Positions 45,463-56,614 of a DNA stretch of 64,000 nt are shown piece after piece. The stretch is from Lolium rigidum (lineage: Eukaryota > Streptophyta > Magnoliopsida > Poales > Poaceae). The stretch's first letter is position 1; every line of letters starts with the position of its first letter. The DNA is taken from NCBI RefSeq assembly GCF_022539505.1, contig NC_061514.1, positions 335,899,090 through 335,963,089 of the forward strand, given 5' to 3'. The position numbers and the translations under genes are program-made. The notes under the pieces were generated by a model that was given only the letters and a program-made list of their open reading frames with translations, did no database searches and was not told where the DNA came from.

Positions 45463-48230
45463 ATGGCGGAAGACACTCCGGTCACGTACGAGGATCTGCC
45501 TGATGAACTCATGAAGAAACATGACGAGATCAAGGCAACCCTCGAGGCCGAACTCATCGGCTCTTTCCACCGAACCCGCTCCCATGGCGTCAGGTGGAAG
45601 GGTTTCACACCTGAAGGCGCACTCGATGGAGTGGACCTGTCCGCCCCGTCAGAAGAACGCACCAGGTCGCTGCGGCAGGAAATCAACTACATGGTGGCTC
45701 ATTCGCTGCACCGCCACTCGAGAGCCCGGTGAACACTTTGGAGCGTGTCGCTCGCGCGTGGTCCAGGAAATCATGAGCCACCGGTATTCTCCGTCGGGAC
45801 CAGCTCTGGGGACTTTCAAGGGAGAGATGCCACTTCAGCCCCAGCCGTTCGCATGGGCAGCACCGGAACTGCCGAACTCATCGGCATACGTCGTCTACAA
45901 GATTGGTGGTGATCCTAGTGACTACCAATTCCTACCTGAGGCACCCAAGGAGATCCCGCACGGATACGCATGCGCATACGTACCGGACCGTAACGCCCGG
46001 GCACTCTCGAACCAGGCTGCAACGTCGGGGGCCTGCAGAACGGCAGGAGGAACGTCGGGAGCCGATCCCGAGAAGCAAACGTGGCTAGCTAAGTACGCCA
46101 CTCCGACAAACCTCCACGGCCCAGCTCCTGCAGTTGGCTTAGAGCCGGAAAAGCAAGCATGGCTGGTTAAGTATGCCACCCCGGCGAATCTTCAGGGTTC
46201 GACACCTTCAGCCATCACAGCGGATCAGATTTGTGCAATCCTGAAAGATCAGTTCGGCATGATGCCGAAAAGGAAGACGTTCGGCTACACCAAGCCGTAC
46301 CCCAACGACTACGAACTGATCCCGCTACCACCCAAATATCGGCTCCCGGACTTCACAAAGTTTAGTGGATCGGATGGTTCCAGCTCCATCGAGCATGTGA
46401 GCCGATATTTGGCACAGCTGGGCACAATCTCAGCATCAGACGAGTTGCGTGTGAGGTTCTTCGCACGATCCCTCACGGGATCGGCTTTCGGGTGGTACAC
46501 ATCGCTGCCACCGAACTCCATCCGGACTTGGAAGCGATTGGAAGAGCAGTTCCATGAGCAGTATCACTCGGAGGCTTCCGATGTTGGTATTGCCGATCTA
46601 GCGCAAGTACGACGAAGCACGGGGAAACGGTGTCGGAATACGTCCAGCCGCTTCAGGACCATTAGGAACCGATGCTTTTCGGCTCATATAAGTGAAAAAG
46701 AAGCGATCGAGTTGGCGGTGGTGGGTCTCTCATCATCGATTAAGGACGTGGCCTCCCAAGCGAGACTACCCTTCATTGGCGCACATGGTGCGAAGGCTGT
46801 CGGCATATGAGCAGCGCCACCCGGATGTTTACCAGGACAAATTCAAGCGTGCGGTGACCCCGGTTGAGGCGGACGAGGATGAAGGTGCCGCGGGAGATCG
46901 AGAGGTAGCGATGGCTGAATGGACTCGAGCGACAGGCCCCGTGACCTCGCAAATGGGTGAAGCCACAAGGCCCTCCAAAAGGGTTCGACTTCGACGTGAC
47001 CAAAACCGAGCAGATTTTTGATCTCTTACTCACGGAGAAGCATATAAAGCTACCCGAAGGCCACAACATCCCCACGGCGCAAGAGCTGAACGGAAAGCCA
47101 TACCGCAAGTGGCACAACACGTTCACCCACACCACCAACGACTGCAGGTGTGGCGGCAGCAGATCCAAATGGCGATAGAAAACGGACGGTTGATTTTCAA
47201 CCAATACGCCATGAAGGTCGACACACACCCCTTCCCCGCCGTAAACATGGTGGAGTATACTTACCATGGAGGGTGCCAGCCGGATTTCCCGTGCAATATC
47301 AACATGGTAGGACCTGGAAACCACGCTGGTAAGGACGGAGATGAGGGCAGCTGCTCTCATAGCAAAGATACAGAGGAAGCCGCTCCACGCGATCGGCTCC
47401 GCCAAGATGGCAAGCGCTACGTCACAGAGGGAGAGGTGAAAAACATAAGGTATCAACGACCTCTCTCTGATCACCTCCTCAACAAGTATGTGAGTCAGTA
47501 TGACCAACGCCGGCGATACAACGGCGATGATGAAGAAGATCGTCTGGCTAGGGACGACAGGAGACGTCGTCGGCATGATTATGATGAGGAGGAGCACGAG
47601 CGCCGTGCCAAGGAAAAGTTGGGGGAGCGAGTCGACTAGGATAGGCACTGGGACTGTCCCTTCTTCAGACACTGCTGGGATTCAGGAATGAGCCGATTGC
47701 CCACAATCGGCAATTGCCCAGAATGCAACCAGAAGAAGAAGGAGGCAGCCAACGTGTCCGTATTCAAGCGCCTAGGGCCTCTCCCGCCACAGAGCAAACG
47801 AGCTGAGTCCCCTCGATTGAAAGGTCTCGAAGATTCAGAAGACGAGGGAGAAGAAGAAGACAGGTATCACCGGCCAAGGTGGTGCCCTGATGGACTCAGC
47901 CGTTCCCAGAAACGCAGGGTTCAACGATTGCGCGGCCCGGAGGAAGCCGAGAGGTTATACTTGCATACATTGAGGAAGGCAAGGCCTGATCCGGCCGCGA
48001 AGGTTCAGCGAACCCTGGATGAAGAGGGTCGTCCACGGAAAATGGAGTGGCGCCCCAAGCAAAGGAAAGCCGATGATGAGACATCGGCTGGCACAAACAT
48101 GGTGCTCGTTCTTCCGACGAAGCTTAGTGCTCCCCGATTATATGATGCACTCAAGGTGGACGACAGCAAGCGCACCAACATGATAAAGTCAGAGGTTGGG
48201 CTGGTTTTATCTACCGGCCTGAGCGAGTAG
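45463..48230 (+). pseudogene. gag: Element D gag, multiply frameshifted
   Basis: The gag starts at ATG 45463 (MAEDTPVTYEDLPDEL) and can be followed to TAG 48228-48230 through several frames. The central capsid-type domain (about 46330-46800) reads LPDFTKFSGSDGSSSIEHVS ... SLTGSAFGWYTSLPPNSIRT ... RNRCFSAHISEKEA, the Retrotrans_gag signature. Upstream is an imperfect repeat built on KYATP (46087-46200). A second block (46980-47310) contains GHNIPTAQELNGKPYRKWHN and a Cys/His region. A zinc-knuckle-like CPFFRHCWDSG...CPEC follows at 47652-47725, preceded by an in-frame TAG that looks like a C-to-T change of CAG. Frame changes at 46613, 46648, 46761 and 46946 are at altered or adjacent CAG/CTG sites. 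The protein would package RNA in virus-like particles; this copy cannot make it as written. Confidence 0.8.
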
Positions 48231-49425
48231 CCAAAGCACGTCAATGAGCAAATGTGGCGAGGCTGATCCTTGTGATCGGCCCCAAAAATTTATGAAGGGA
48301 CATCACAAAACCTTCACCGAGCAAGCAACGTGGAGGCCGATTCCAGCAATCGGCCAAAATTGTCTTCACCATCCATTCTGCCTGGGTTCAACATGTAATC
48401 CAACAGAGCCGATACCATCAATTCTCTTGACAGAATCGGCTCGGGGGGGCACCCAGGTGGATAAAACACGAGGATATGCAGCGGAAGCGTCTCATCTTTT
48501 GATGATGGATATTGAAATATGGGGGCCGATACAGAAATCGGCCAAAAAATTCGAAAATTTTTGAGCACAGCCGATGCAGCAGACATCGACTTAAGGATAT
48601 AAAAGCCGATGCATGGCCATCGACTCAAGAGGAATAACTGTTTCGATCAGAGGGTCAATGGAGCACGAAGGGAGATTTTAATGGAAGAACTCCTCAATGG
48701 AGTAGTTTAAGGGCTCGGATCTTCTCTTCAAGAACAGTGCCAAGAGCAGCCTGGACGTACAGATCAGGTCAAGGATGGATCGTGTTAGATCCGCCAAAGG
48801 AAAGGAGCCGATCTGGCCGACAAGGGGTAGGAAGAACTGAAGAAGCTCGGGGGGCAGCTCACCCTGAAGGTTCTCTGCTCTGGAGAGCCGATTTTGATGG
48901 GAATCGGCTGGCTCTGCATGATAGTTCTCTCAGACATGGCCTAGCCCAGGTCCATCTGTCTGAATGGCATGCCCTCGTATCTGTCCGCCTTGATTGAGAC
49001 TCGGGGGGCAGTTGGCCTGATGGAGGCCCCGATTTTTGAAAGCCGATTAGGTGGCCATCGGCTAGTCCTGTGCAGCGATTTTCGTCAAAAGTGATGATCT
49101 GGCGGAACTCAAGTTTATTATTCGAGAAGATGAAGGGTAATTCATGAAGACTTGATGCGTTGACGTCGGCTTATTGAGTTTTGACCAAGATTCCGGTCAC
49201 CCTGTGGTCGAAGAAAGAAAGGGCGGATTACGAGAGACCGATGCGTTGCCATCGGCTCATTGAGAATCGGTTCAAGAGAAATCGGCAAAACCAAATTGGG
49301 GAAATTTCTTCATGAATAAACAGGATTTCTTACAAAGGAAGAGCTGATTGCTCAAAGAAGGAAGAACAAAAGAAGGGCCTAGGGGGCAATCTACTACGGC
49401 TAGGCCTATGCTGGTAGATCCTACT
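48231..49425 (+). repeat. Non-coding 3' region of element D with GCCGAT/ATCGGC inverted-repeat array
   Basis: At least ten places pair GCCGAT with ATCGGC or ATCGAC at short distance, for example near 48332, 48412, 48525, 48571, 48605, 48886, 49042 and 49237. Each could fold as a small hairpin in RNA. No ORF of protein character is present. Confidence 0.65.
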
Positions 49426-49877
49426 CTACGGGCCATCACTGCCCTTGTCGTCGTCCTCAGAACTCTCATCGGCACTGCTGCCGATGGGCTCCTCGTCGCT
49501 ACTCCCGTAGCCCTCTACGGGAGCTTCATCCCCGTCTTCATCGTCGCTGCTGTCGTCGTCCCACCACATGCGGAGGCGTTTCGCCGGCGGGTAGCCCTCG
49601 AGGGAGTCGTCGTCGTCGTCGTCGTCTTCCTCTTCCTCTTCTTCAGAGGTGGGGCAGCCGTCCCGGGGGAACCGGTCGTCTTCGCTTTCGACTCCAGCTT
49701 CCCGTCGGCGAGGAACCGAAGATCTTCATCCCCGCCGGTCAAGGACTTATCGTCCTCGGACCAAATGGAGGAGGCGTGGCTCTCCTCGTCCCATTCTTCT
49801 GGGGCACGGATTTCCGGCGGCGTCTCGCGGGAGGAGTCGGACCCGTAGGAAAGCTCGGAGGAGGAGGAAGAAGACAT
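49426..49877 (-). CDS. Acidic antisense ORF of element D (frameshifted)
   Basis: It begins at ATG 49875-49877 on the strand opposite to gag and ends at TAG 49426-49428. The first part (MSSSSSSELSYGSDSSRETP, then PEEWDEESHASSIWSEDD) is Ser/Glu/Asp-rich. After a frame change around 49690 it continues as an extremely acidic stretch (runs of Glu and Asp, then YPPAKRLRMWWDDDSSDDED). Antisense ORFs between the coding region and the 3' LTR are known in Tat-lineage plant elements; their function is not established. The acidic, serine-rich composition and the short KR-rich patch would suit a nuclear protein, which is speculation. Confidence 0.6.
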
Positions 49878-50043
49878 GGTGGCACGGAGGGTTTTTTGGT
49901 GCTAATGCGAGGAGGACGAAGGAGACGCAAGCTGTTTAGAACGGTTAAATAAAGGGGATATGAGAGAGATTCAATGCCACAGCAGTTTCCGAGGAGATGT
50001 TGCCCAACAGAAGAGCATAATGATTTTGGAAATGTCATTTCCA

Positions 50044-50059
50044 AAACCAGGGGGGCATG
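50044..50059 (+). other. Polypurine tract of element D
   Basis: AACCAGGGGGGCATG touches the 3' LTR start TGTTATC. The G-run is the only purine-rich block near the LTR. Confidence 0.65.
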
Positions 50060-51213
50060 TGTTATCACCAGATTTTGGCCAAATCAGGAGGTGGGCCGTA
50101 AGGAAGATTACACATGGAAGATCTCTGAAGCGGCCTTGCACGAAGAGTTTGGGCTAGATTGCCCGTGTACCTTTAATTATAGTAGATTGCATCATAGATT
50201 AAAAGTTAGAGTTTGTCTCGTACACGGTGGGGATTGTTCCCACGTTAGAAAGTCCCTTGGACTATAAATATGTATCTAGGGTTTATGGAATAAACAACAA
50301 CCAACGTTCAACACAAACAAATCTCGGCGCATCGCCAACTCCTTCGTCTCGAGGGTTTCTCCGGTAAGCACCATGCTGCCTAGATCGCATCTTGCGATCT
50401 AGGCAAAGACAAGCCTACCCACGTTGTTCATGCGTTGCTCGTACCGAAGCCTTTTTGATGGCGAGCAACGTAGTTATCTTAGATGTGTTAGGGTTAGCAT
50501 TGTTCTTCGAATTACATGCTTTCGTTATGCAACCCTTGCACATCTAGCCGCCCTTACACCTATCTTAGGTGTAGGGGCGGCACCCCGCTTGATCATAGTT
50601 TAGTAGATCTGATCCGTTACGGTTGCTCCTTGTTTCATCAAGGATTAGTTTAACATCCGTAATAGTTAGGCCTTACAAAGGGTTGGAGGATCCAGCGGCG
50701 TGTAGGGTGACGTTTGCTAGCCCTAGAAAGGATGTTCCGGGATCAACCTCGTGTTGGTTTTTAGGCCCTCGTCTAGGATCGGCTTACGGTCACCGTGCGC
50801 GAGCGCGAGGCCCAATCGTGAGTAGGATGATCCGATTATGCGGTGAAAACCCTAAATCGTCGTAGATCTCATTAGCTTTACCTTGATCAAGCAGGACCAC
50901 CATATATTCGGACACCTCGTTCGAATCATGGGTGGATCGGCTCTTTGAGCCGATTCACGAGATAACCCGAGAGCCGATCGAGGCTCGTATTTAATGTTTA
51001 CGTGTATGCCATGCAGGAAACTAAGCGAGGCATCATCCACACCTTCCCGACCGGTATAGGTCGGGTGGCACGCCCTTGCGATAGCATCGGACGTGCGACC
51101 AGGAGGCTTTGCGGGCCGTCGCTCTGAGGGACTGGGGCCAGCCGCAGCCCTAGTTGTTCCCCGCTCTACTGTGTTGCCCGTCTCTGCCCGCCAGGGGGTT
51201 TCTGACGTCAACA
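50060..51213 (+). repeat. 3' LTR of element D (1154 bp)
   Basis: It is followed by GGATC, the second copy of the target duplication. It retains CTG/CAG at several sites altered in the 5' LTR (CTCTGCCCGCCAGGGG, TTTCTGACG), while the 5' LTR retains others altered here (CTGACCAGG against CCGACCGG). Both copies are therefore affected independently. Confidence 0.92.
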
Positions 51214-51218
51214 GGATC

Positions 51219-52000
51219 TAGATCTACAATCTACACCAATCAATTGCTCCTCTAATCGAGGGAAACTCTTGGGATCTAGATCTTGGAGTCATTTGTTGAC
51301 TTCCTCCTTTGTTATTCCTCTCTAATTCCTCCCTAGCACTTGTTGTTTTGGTGGGATTTGAGTGTGAAGGATATGAACACATTTGGTGTACTTGATTTGC
51401 ATCCTTGCATAGTGTTGAGCTCTCCATTATGATTTATTCGAGTGTGAGACCATGAGCTTTCTACTCTCGGAGGGTGACCTCCTAGTTGGTTTGGCGATTT
51501 GTTCTCCGGTGACCTCTTCATGGAAGATTGTGAAGAGGCTCGGGCTTCACGAAGTTGCCATCTCTGGAGTGTAGGAAAAGATAGCCATAATGGAAAGGCA
51601 TTTGTCCTTCATGGAATTGGTTTGGAGAAGAAGGTGAGCCTTCATGGGGTTCGGACGACCTTTGTCATAGCTCGCATCTCTCCAACGCGACATAGCTCAC
51701 TTCGTCTGAGGGAACATGGGATTACATCTTCGTCTCTGCGTGCCTCAGTTATCTCTATACCAGAGTTTACTTTCCTTGTGATAGCCATCGAGCTTGAAGT
51801 ACTTATATCTTTTTATCACTTGTGTTTCATATATATTAAGCCTATCTTGCTTAGCTCTAGTTATTGTTGGTTCACTTAGTTGAGCCAAACTTATTTAGTT
51901 CTTGAGTTTGTAAAATAAACGTTGGTTTAATTCTGCATTTTTAGAAGCCAAATTCATAGCTATTTTTAGAACTCCTATTCACCCACCCCAGGTGACATCT
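51219..52000 (+). mobile_element. Unclassified LTR-like repeat X, right part
   Basis: It continues repeat X after element D. Near its end CTGCATTTTTAGAAGCC and CTCCTATTCACCCACCCC resemble the text found just inside or at the edge of many grass retroelements, so the border lies near 52000. No coding region is supported. Confidence 0.45.
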
Positions 52001-53057
52001 CATCCTTTTAATTCCACAACTAAATTTACCAGATAGGAAAAGTGAAATGGGACATAATCTAACATACAAAAATGAGGGAAACAGTGTGCAAGGACATTTA
52101 TATGGTATGAGATGACTCTAGAATTTATATTCATTTACGCATACCAGAGGCAACCATAGGATCTAGAAACTATATCGAGATATTTATTTAACTCGTTCGC
52201 TCTAAAATCCACTACTAAAAAATTTAGCTATACAAAATGAAAGGAAAGGCATGTTCATACACCCAATAAACCTAAGTAGCATATAGAGTATTAACCTACG
52301 GAGGAATATTTCAATTTAGCACCGGTATATTTCTAACCAGTTGGTGGCTAATAGGCTAGTGCGGTGGTTGTATCCAACCAGATATCAAACTCTAGATTTG
52401 ACACCATGTGTAGTTTGCTAATGAGATTATTCTTTTGTTGGATGTTCTATAGATTTCTGATAGCCGGATCTATGTCCTAATTTTTCCGGTCATGAGGGTC
52501 GTGACTCCAATCATTACTAATTTTCTTTTTCTGGAAAATGTAATTACATATATTAGAATTGCATGTAGAAAACAATGTGTTAGGATACTCGGTAGCCCAA
52601 TTACATGGTTAAATGTACTATGTATAAATAATCATGAACACATGACTGGATAACAGTAAAAAACATATATCGAATAACTAAATGCATTAGAACTAAGTAT
52701 AAAATTTAGGTGTAAATGAAACATTTGTGTAGCATTGTCATCCTGCAATCAGTTGCAGAAACATTCCCTGACAAGAGCACGATGAACTTGTAAAGTTGAA
52801 GCACGGAATATAAGATGAGATGGTGAAGCGATGATCGAAGATGTACACATTATCTCCAACTGTTCGCATCCTCCCCCTTAAGATTCTATTCGGAGGTTCC
52901 AGATAGAATTACCACGTATTGCAATAAAGATATGCGAGGTGTGTAGAATTATTAAACTTCTTATTGCCGCTTGCGATAGTTTGATTTTCGTTGCACAACT
53001 CAATGGGTTGTTAGTGTGAGAAACCTTTCCGCAAATGGAGGACAAAGAAAAGAGGAA
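52001..53057. other. Unassigned AT-rich region up to the assembly gap
   Basis: No ORF, terminal repeat or known family is seen. The stretch ends at the N gap. It may be unique DNA or the flank of an element lost in the gap. Confidence 0.4.
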
Positions 53058-53157
53058 NNNNNNNNNNNNNNNNNNNNNNNNNNNNNNNNNNNNNNNNNNN
53101 NNNNNNNNNNNNNNNNNNNNNNNNNNNNNNNNNNNNNNNNNNNNNNNNNNNNNNNNN
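53058..53157. other. Assembly gap (100 N)
   Basis: Exactly 100 N, the conventional length for a gap of unknown size. Reading frames running through it are meaningless. Confidence 0.99.
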
Positions 53158-53787
53158 CATATTATCAAGAAGATTTGTTGCTTCACCAAGAGTGATGGAC
53201 ATAAAGGTACCTCCAGCAGATTGAATCCAATAAATTCCACGAAGAAAAATTTAGTCACTGCATAGAAGGTTTGGATGATCATCCAAGTAGTCGATCCATG
53301 GGTTGGGCAATTTTTAACCGAGAGATTTCATTCTTTCCCAAGCTTGAGCAACATGTTCATTATCTAATTGTTTAAAATTCATTATGCTACTCCTCAAAGA
53401 TATAATTTTAGCGGGGGGATAATATCTACCAATAAAAGCATCCTTGCATTTAGTCCATGAATCAATACTATTCTTAGGCGAGAGATAGCAACCAATCTTT
53501 AGCTCTTCCTCTTAATGAGAAAGGAAACAATTTTAATTTTATAATGTCACCATCTACATCTTTATATTTTTGCATTTCACATAGTTCAACAAAGTTATTG
53601 AGATGGGCGACGGCATCATCGGAACTAACACCGAGAAAATTGCTCTCTCATGACAAGATTAAGTAAAGCAGGTTTAATTTCAAAGAATTCTGCTGTAGTA
53701 GCGAGGTGGAGCAATAGGTGTGCATAAGAAATCATTATTATTTGTGCTAGTGAAGTCACACAACTTAGTATTTTCGGGGTTGGCCAT
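53158..53787 (-). pseudogene. gag: Athila-type gag, 5' part, frameshifted and cut by the gap
   Basis: ATG at 53785-53787 (MANPENTKLCDFTSTNNNDF). Blocks recognisable in successive frames are FEIKPALLNLVM, NNFVELCEMQKYKDVDGDII, FPFSLRGRAKDWLLSL, SLRSSIMNFKQLDNEHVAQ and TFMSITLGEATNLLDNM, all typical of Athila-lineage gag. All four frame changes lie at CGAG on the + strand (53632, 53702, 53479, 53319), that is CTCG in the coding strand where the conserved protein calls for CTG. The left end is lost in the N gap. Confidence 0.82.
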
Positions 53788-54019
53788 TTTAGCAGTAGTA
53801 AATAAAACAAACTAGATAAAGTAAATGCAAGTAAACTAATTTTTTTGTGTTTTTGATATAGAGTGCAAGACAGTAAATAAAGTAAAACTAGCAACTAATT
53901 TTTTTGTGTTTTGATATAAAGTGCAGCAAACAAAGTAGTAAATAAAATAAAGCAAGACAAAAACAAAGTAAAGAGACTGAGAAGTGGAGACTCCCCTTGC
54001 AGCGTGTCTTGATCTCCAC

Positions 54020-54037
54020 GGCAACGGCGCCGAGAAA
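54020..54037 (-). other. Primer binding site of the gag-bearing Athila-type element
   Basis: The minus strand reads CGGCGCCGTTGCCGTGGA, tRNA-Asp type, a few bases from the LTR end at 54043. It shows that this LTR serves as a 5' LTR toward the left. Confidence 0.7.
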
Positions 54038-54042
54038 TTGCT

Positions 54043-55636
54043 TGATGCGTGTAGTTGACACGTCCGTTGGGAACCCCAAGAGGAAGGTGTGATGCGCACG
54101 GCGGCAAGTTTCCCTCGAGTAAGAAACCAAGGTTTAATCGAACCGGTAGGAGTCAAGAAGCACGTTGAAGGTTGATGGCGGCGGGATGTAGTGCGGCGCA
54201 ACACCGAGAGATTCGGCGCCAACGTGGAACTGCACAACACAACCAAAGTACTTTGCCCCAACGAAAGCAGTGAGGTTGTCAATCTCACCAGACTTACTGT
54301 AACAAAGGATTAACCGTATTGTGTGGAAGATGATTGTTTGCGAGAGAAAACGGTAAAACAAGTATTGCGGCAGATTTGTATTTCGAGTATTAAAAGAATG
54401 GACCGGGGTCCACGGTTCACTAGAGGTGTCTCTCCCATAAGATAAAAGCATGTTGGGTGAACAAATTACGGTCGGGCAATTGACAAATAGAGAGGGCATA
54501 ACAATGCACATACATGGCATGATAAGTATAGTGAGATTTAATTGGGCATTACGACAAAGTACATAGACCGCCATCCAGCTGCATCTATGCCTAAAAAGTC
54601 CACCTTCGGGTTATCGTCCAGAACCCCTTCCGGTATTAAGTTGCAAAGCAACGAGACAATTGCATTAAGTATGGTGCGTAATGTAATCAACAACTACATC
54701 CTCGGACATAGCGCCAATGTTTTATCCCTAGTGGCAACGGCACAACACAACCTTAGAACTTTACATCCTTGTCCCGGGTGTCAATGCGAGGCATGAACCC
54801 ACTATCGAGCATAAATACTCCCTCTTGGAGTTAAAAGCAAAAACTTGGCCAGAGCCTCTACTAGTAACGGAGAGCATGCAAGATCATAAACAACACATAT
54901 GTAATAACTTGATAATTAACATAACATGGTATTCTCTATCCATCGGATCCCGACAAACACAACATAGAGTATTACAGATAGATGATCTTGATCATGTTAG
55001 GCAGCTCACAAGATCCAACAATGAAGCACAATGAGGAGAAGACAACCATCTAGCTACTGCTATGGACCCATAGTCTAGGGGTGAACTACTCACTCATCAC
55101 TCCGGAGGCGACCATGGCGGTGTAGAGTCCTCAGGGAGATGAATCCCCTCTCCGGCGGGAGTGCGGAGGAGATCTCCAGAATCCCCGAGATGGGATCGGC
55201 GGCGCGCGTCTCGGTAAGGTTTTCCGTATCGTGGTTTTTCGCATCGGGGGTTTCGCGACGGAGGCTTTAAGTAGGCGGAAGGGCGAGTCGGGGGCTAGAC
55301 GAGGGCCCACACCATAGGGCGGCGCGGGCCCTCCTTGGCCGCGCCGCCTTGTGGTGTCGCCACCTCGTGGCCCCACTTCGTATGCTCTTCGGTCTTCGGA
55401 AGGTTCGTGGCGAAATAGGCCCTGGGTCTTCGTTTCGTCCAATTCCGAGAATATTTCGTTACTAGGATTTACGAAACCAAAAACAGCGAAACGAGAGCTG
55501 GCACTTCGGCATCTTGTTAATAGGTTAGTTCCGAGAAAATGCACGAATATGACATAAAGTGTGCATAAAACATGTAGGTATCATCAATAATATGGCATAG
55601 AACATAAGAAATAATCGATACGTCGGAGACGTATCA
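54043..55636 (-). mobile_element. Athila-type LTR shared by two internal regions (1594 bp)
   Basis: It is homologous along its full length to element A's LTR. On its left lie PBS and gag; on its right lies the PPT-like motif and the 3' internal region of an element in the same orientation. One LTR is therefore 5' LTR of one unit and 3' LTR of another, as in LTR-internal-LTR-internal recombinants. CTG/CAG alterations are frequent (for example ACGAAACC at 55470 where 56445 has CTGAAACC). Confidence 0.8.
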
Positions 55637-56608
55637 AGCATCCCCAAGCTTAGTTACGCTCGTCCCGAGCGGAGTAAAACGATAACAAAGATAATTTACG
55701 AAGTGATATGCCATCATAACCTTGATCATACTATTTGTAAACATATGTAGTGGATGCGGCGATCAAAACAATGGTAATGACATGAGTAAACAAGTGAATC
55801 ATAAAGCAAAGACTTTTCATGAATAGTACTTCAAGACAAGTATTAATAAGTCTTGCATAAGAGTTAACTCATAAAGCAATAAATCAAAGTAAAGGTATTG
55901 AAGCAACACAAAGGAAGATTAAGTTTCAGCGGTTGCTTTCAACTTGTAACATGTATATCTCATGGATAATTGTCAACATAGAGTAATATAACAAGTGCAA
56001 TATGCAAGTATGTAGGAATCAATGCACGGTTCACACAAGTGTTTGCTTCTTGAGGTGGAGAGATAGGTGAGCTGACTCAACATAAAAGTAAAGAGAAAAT
56101 GGTCCTTCAAAGAGGACAACATGGACAACGAGATAATGGAATCCTCTTTAATGCATAAGCATGTGGCAACAATTATTATTCTCATATGAGATTGAGGATA
56201 TATGTCCAAACCTGAAACTTCCACCATGAATCATGGCTTTAGTTAGCGGCCCAAAGTTCTTCTCTAACAATATGCATGCTCCAACCATAAAGGTGGTAGA
56301 TCTCTCTTACTTCAGACAAGACGGGCATGCATAGCAACTCACATGATATTCAACAAAGAATAGTTGATGGCGTCCCCAGAAGCATAGCAACCCTGGGTTT
56401 TGATTTCGTCCAATTCCGAGAATATTTCGTTACTAGGATTTCTGAAACCAAAAACAGCAGAAAACAGGAACTGGCACTTCGGCATCTTGTTAATAGGTTA
56501 GTTCCGGAAAATGCACGAATATGACATAAAGTGTGCATAAAACATGTAGGTATCATCAATAATATGGCATAGAACATAAGAAATTATCGATACGTCGGAG
56601 ACGTATCG
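55637..56608 (-). mobile_element. Rearranged Athila-type internal 3' region plus LTR fragment
   Basis: 55637-56385 matches E's 58000-59054, but lacks 309 bp equivalent to 58479-58787, with the junction at 56115/56116. At about 56386-56391 it jumps into the first ~215 bp of an LTR (to 56608, GACGTATCG). Two deletions thus shaped this piece. The LTR fragment keeps normal CTG/CAG sites (TTTCTGAAACC, CAGCAGAAAACAGGAACTGG), a useful reference for unaltered sequence. Confidence 0.7.
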
Positions 56609-56614
56609 ATGCAT

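Larger units (their letters stand above)
44247..51213 (+). mobile_element. Element D: complete Ty3/gypsy-type element lacking pol (6967 bp)
   Basis: LTRs at 44247-45401 and 50060-51213 begin TGTTATCACC and end GACGTCAACA. The target duplication GGATC lies at 44242-44246 and 51214-51218. PBS, gag, an antisense ORF and PPT are present in that order. There is no protease-RT-RNase H-integrase region: gag stops at 48230 and the remaining 1.8 kb is non-coding except for the antisense ORF. It is therefore non-autonomous. Gag type and the antisense ORF point to the Tat branch of Ty3/gypsy (inference). Confidence 0.9.

Noticed and set aside
52878..53282. ORFs running through the N block
   Set aside because: They cross the 100-N gap and are artefacts of translating N.
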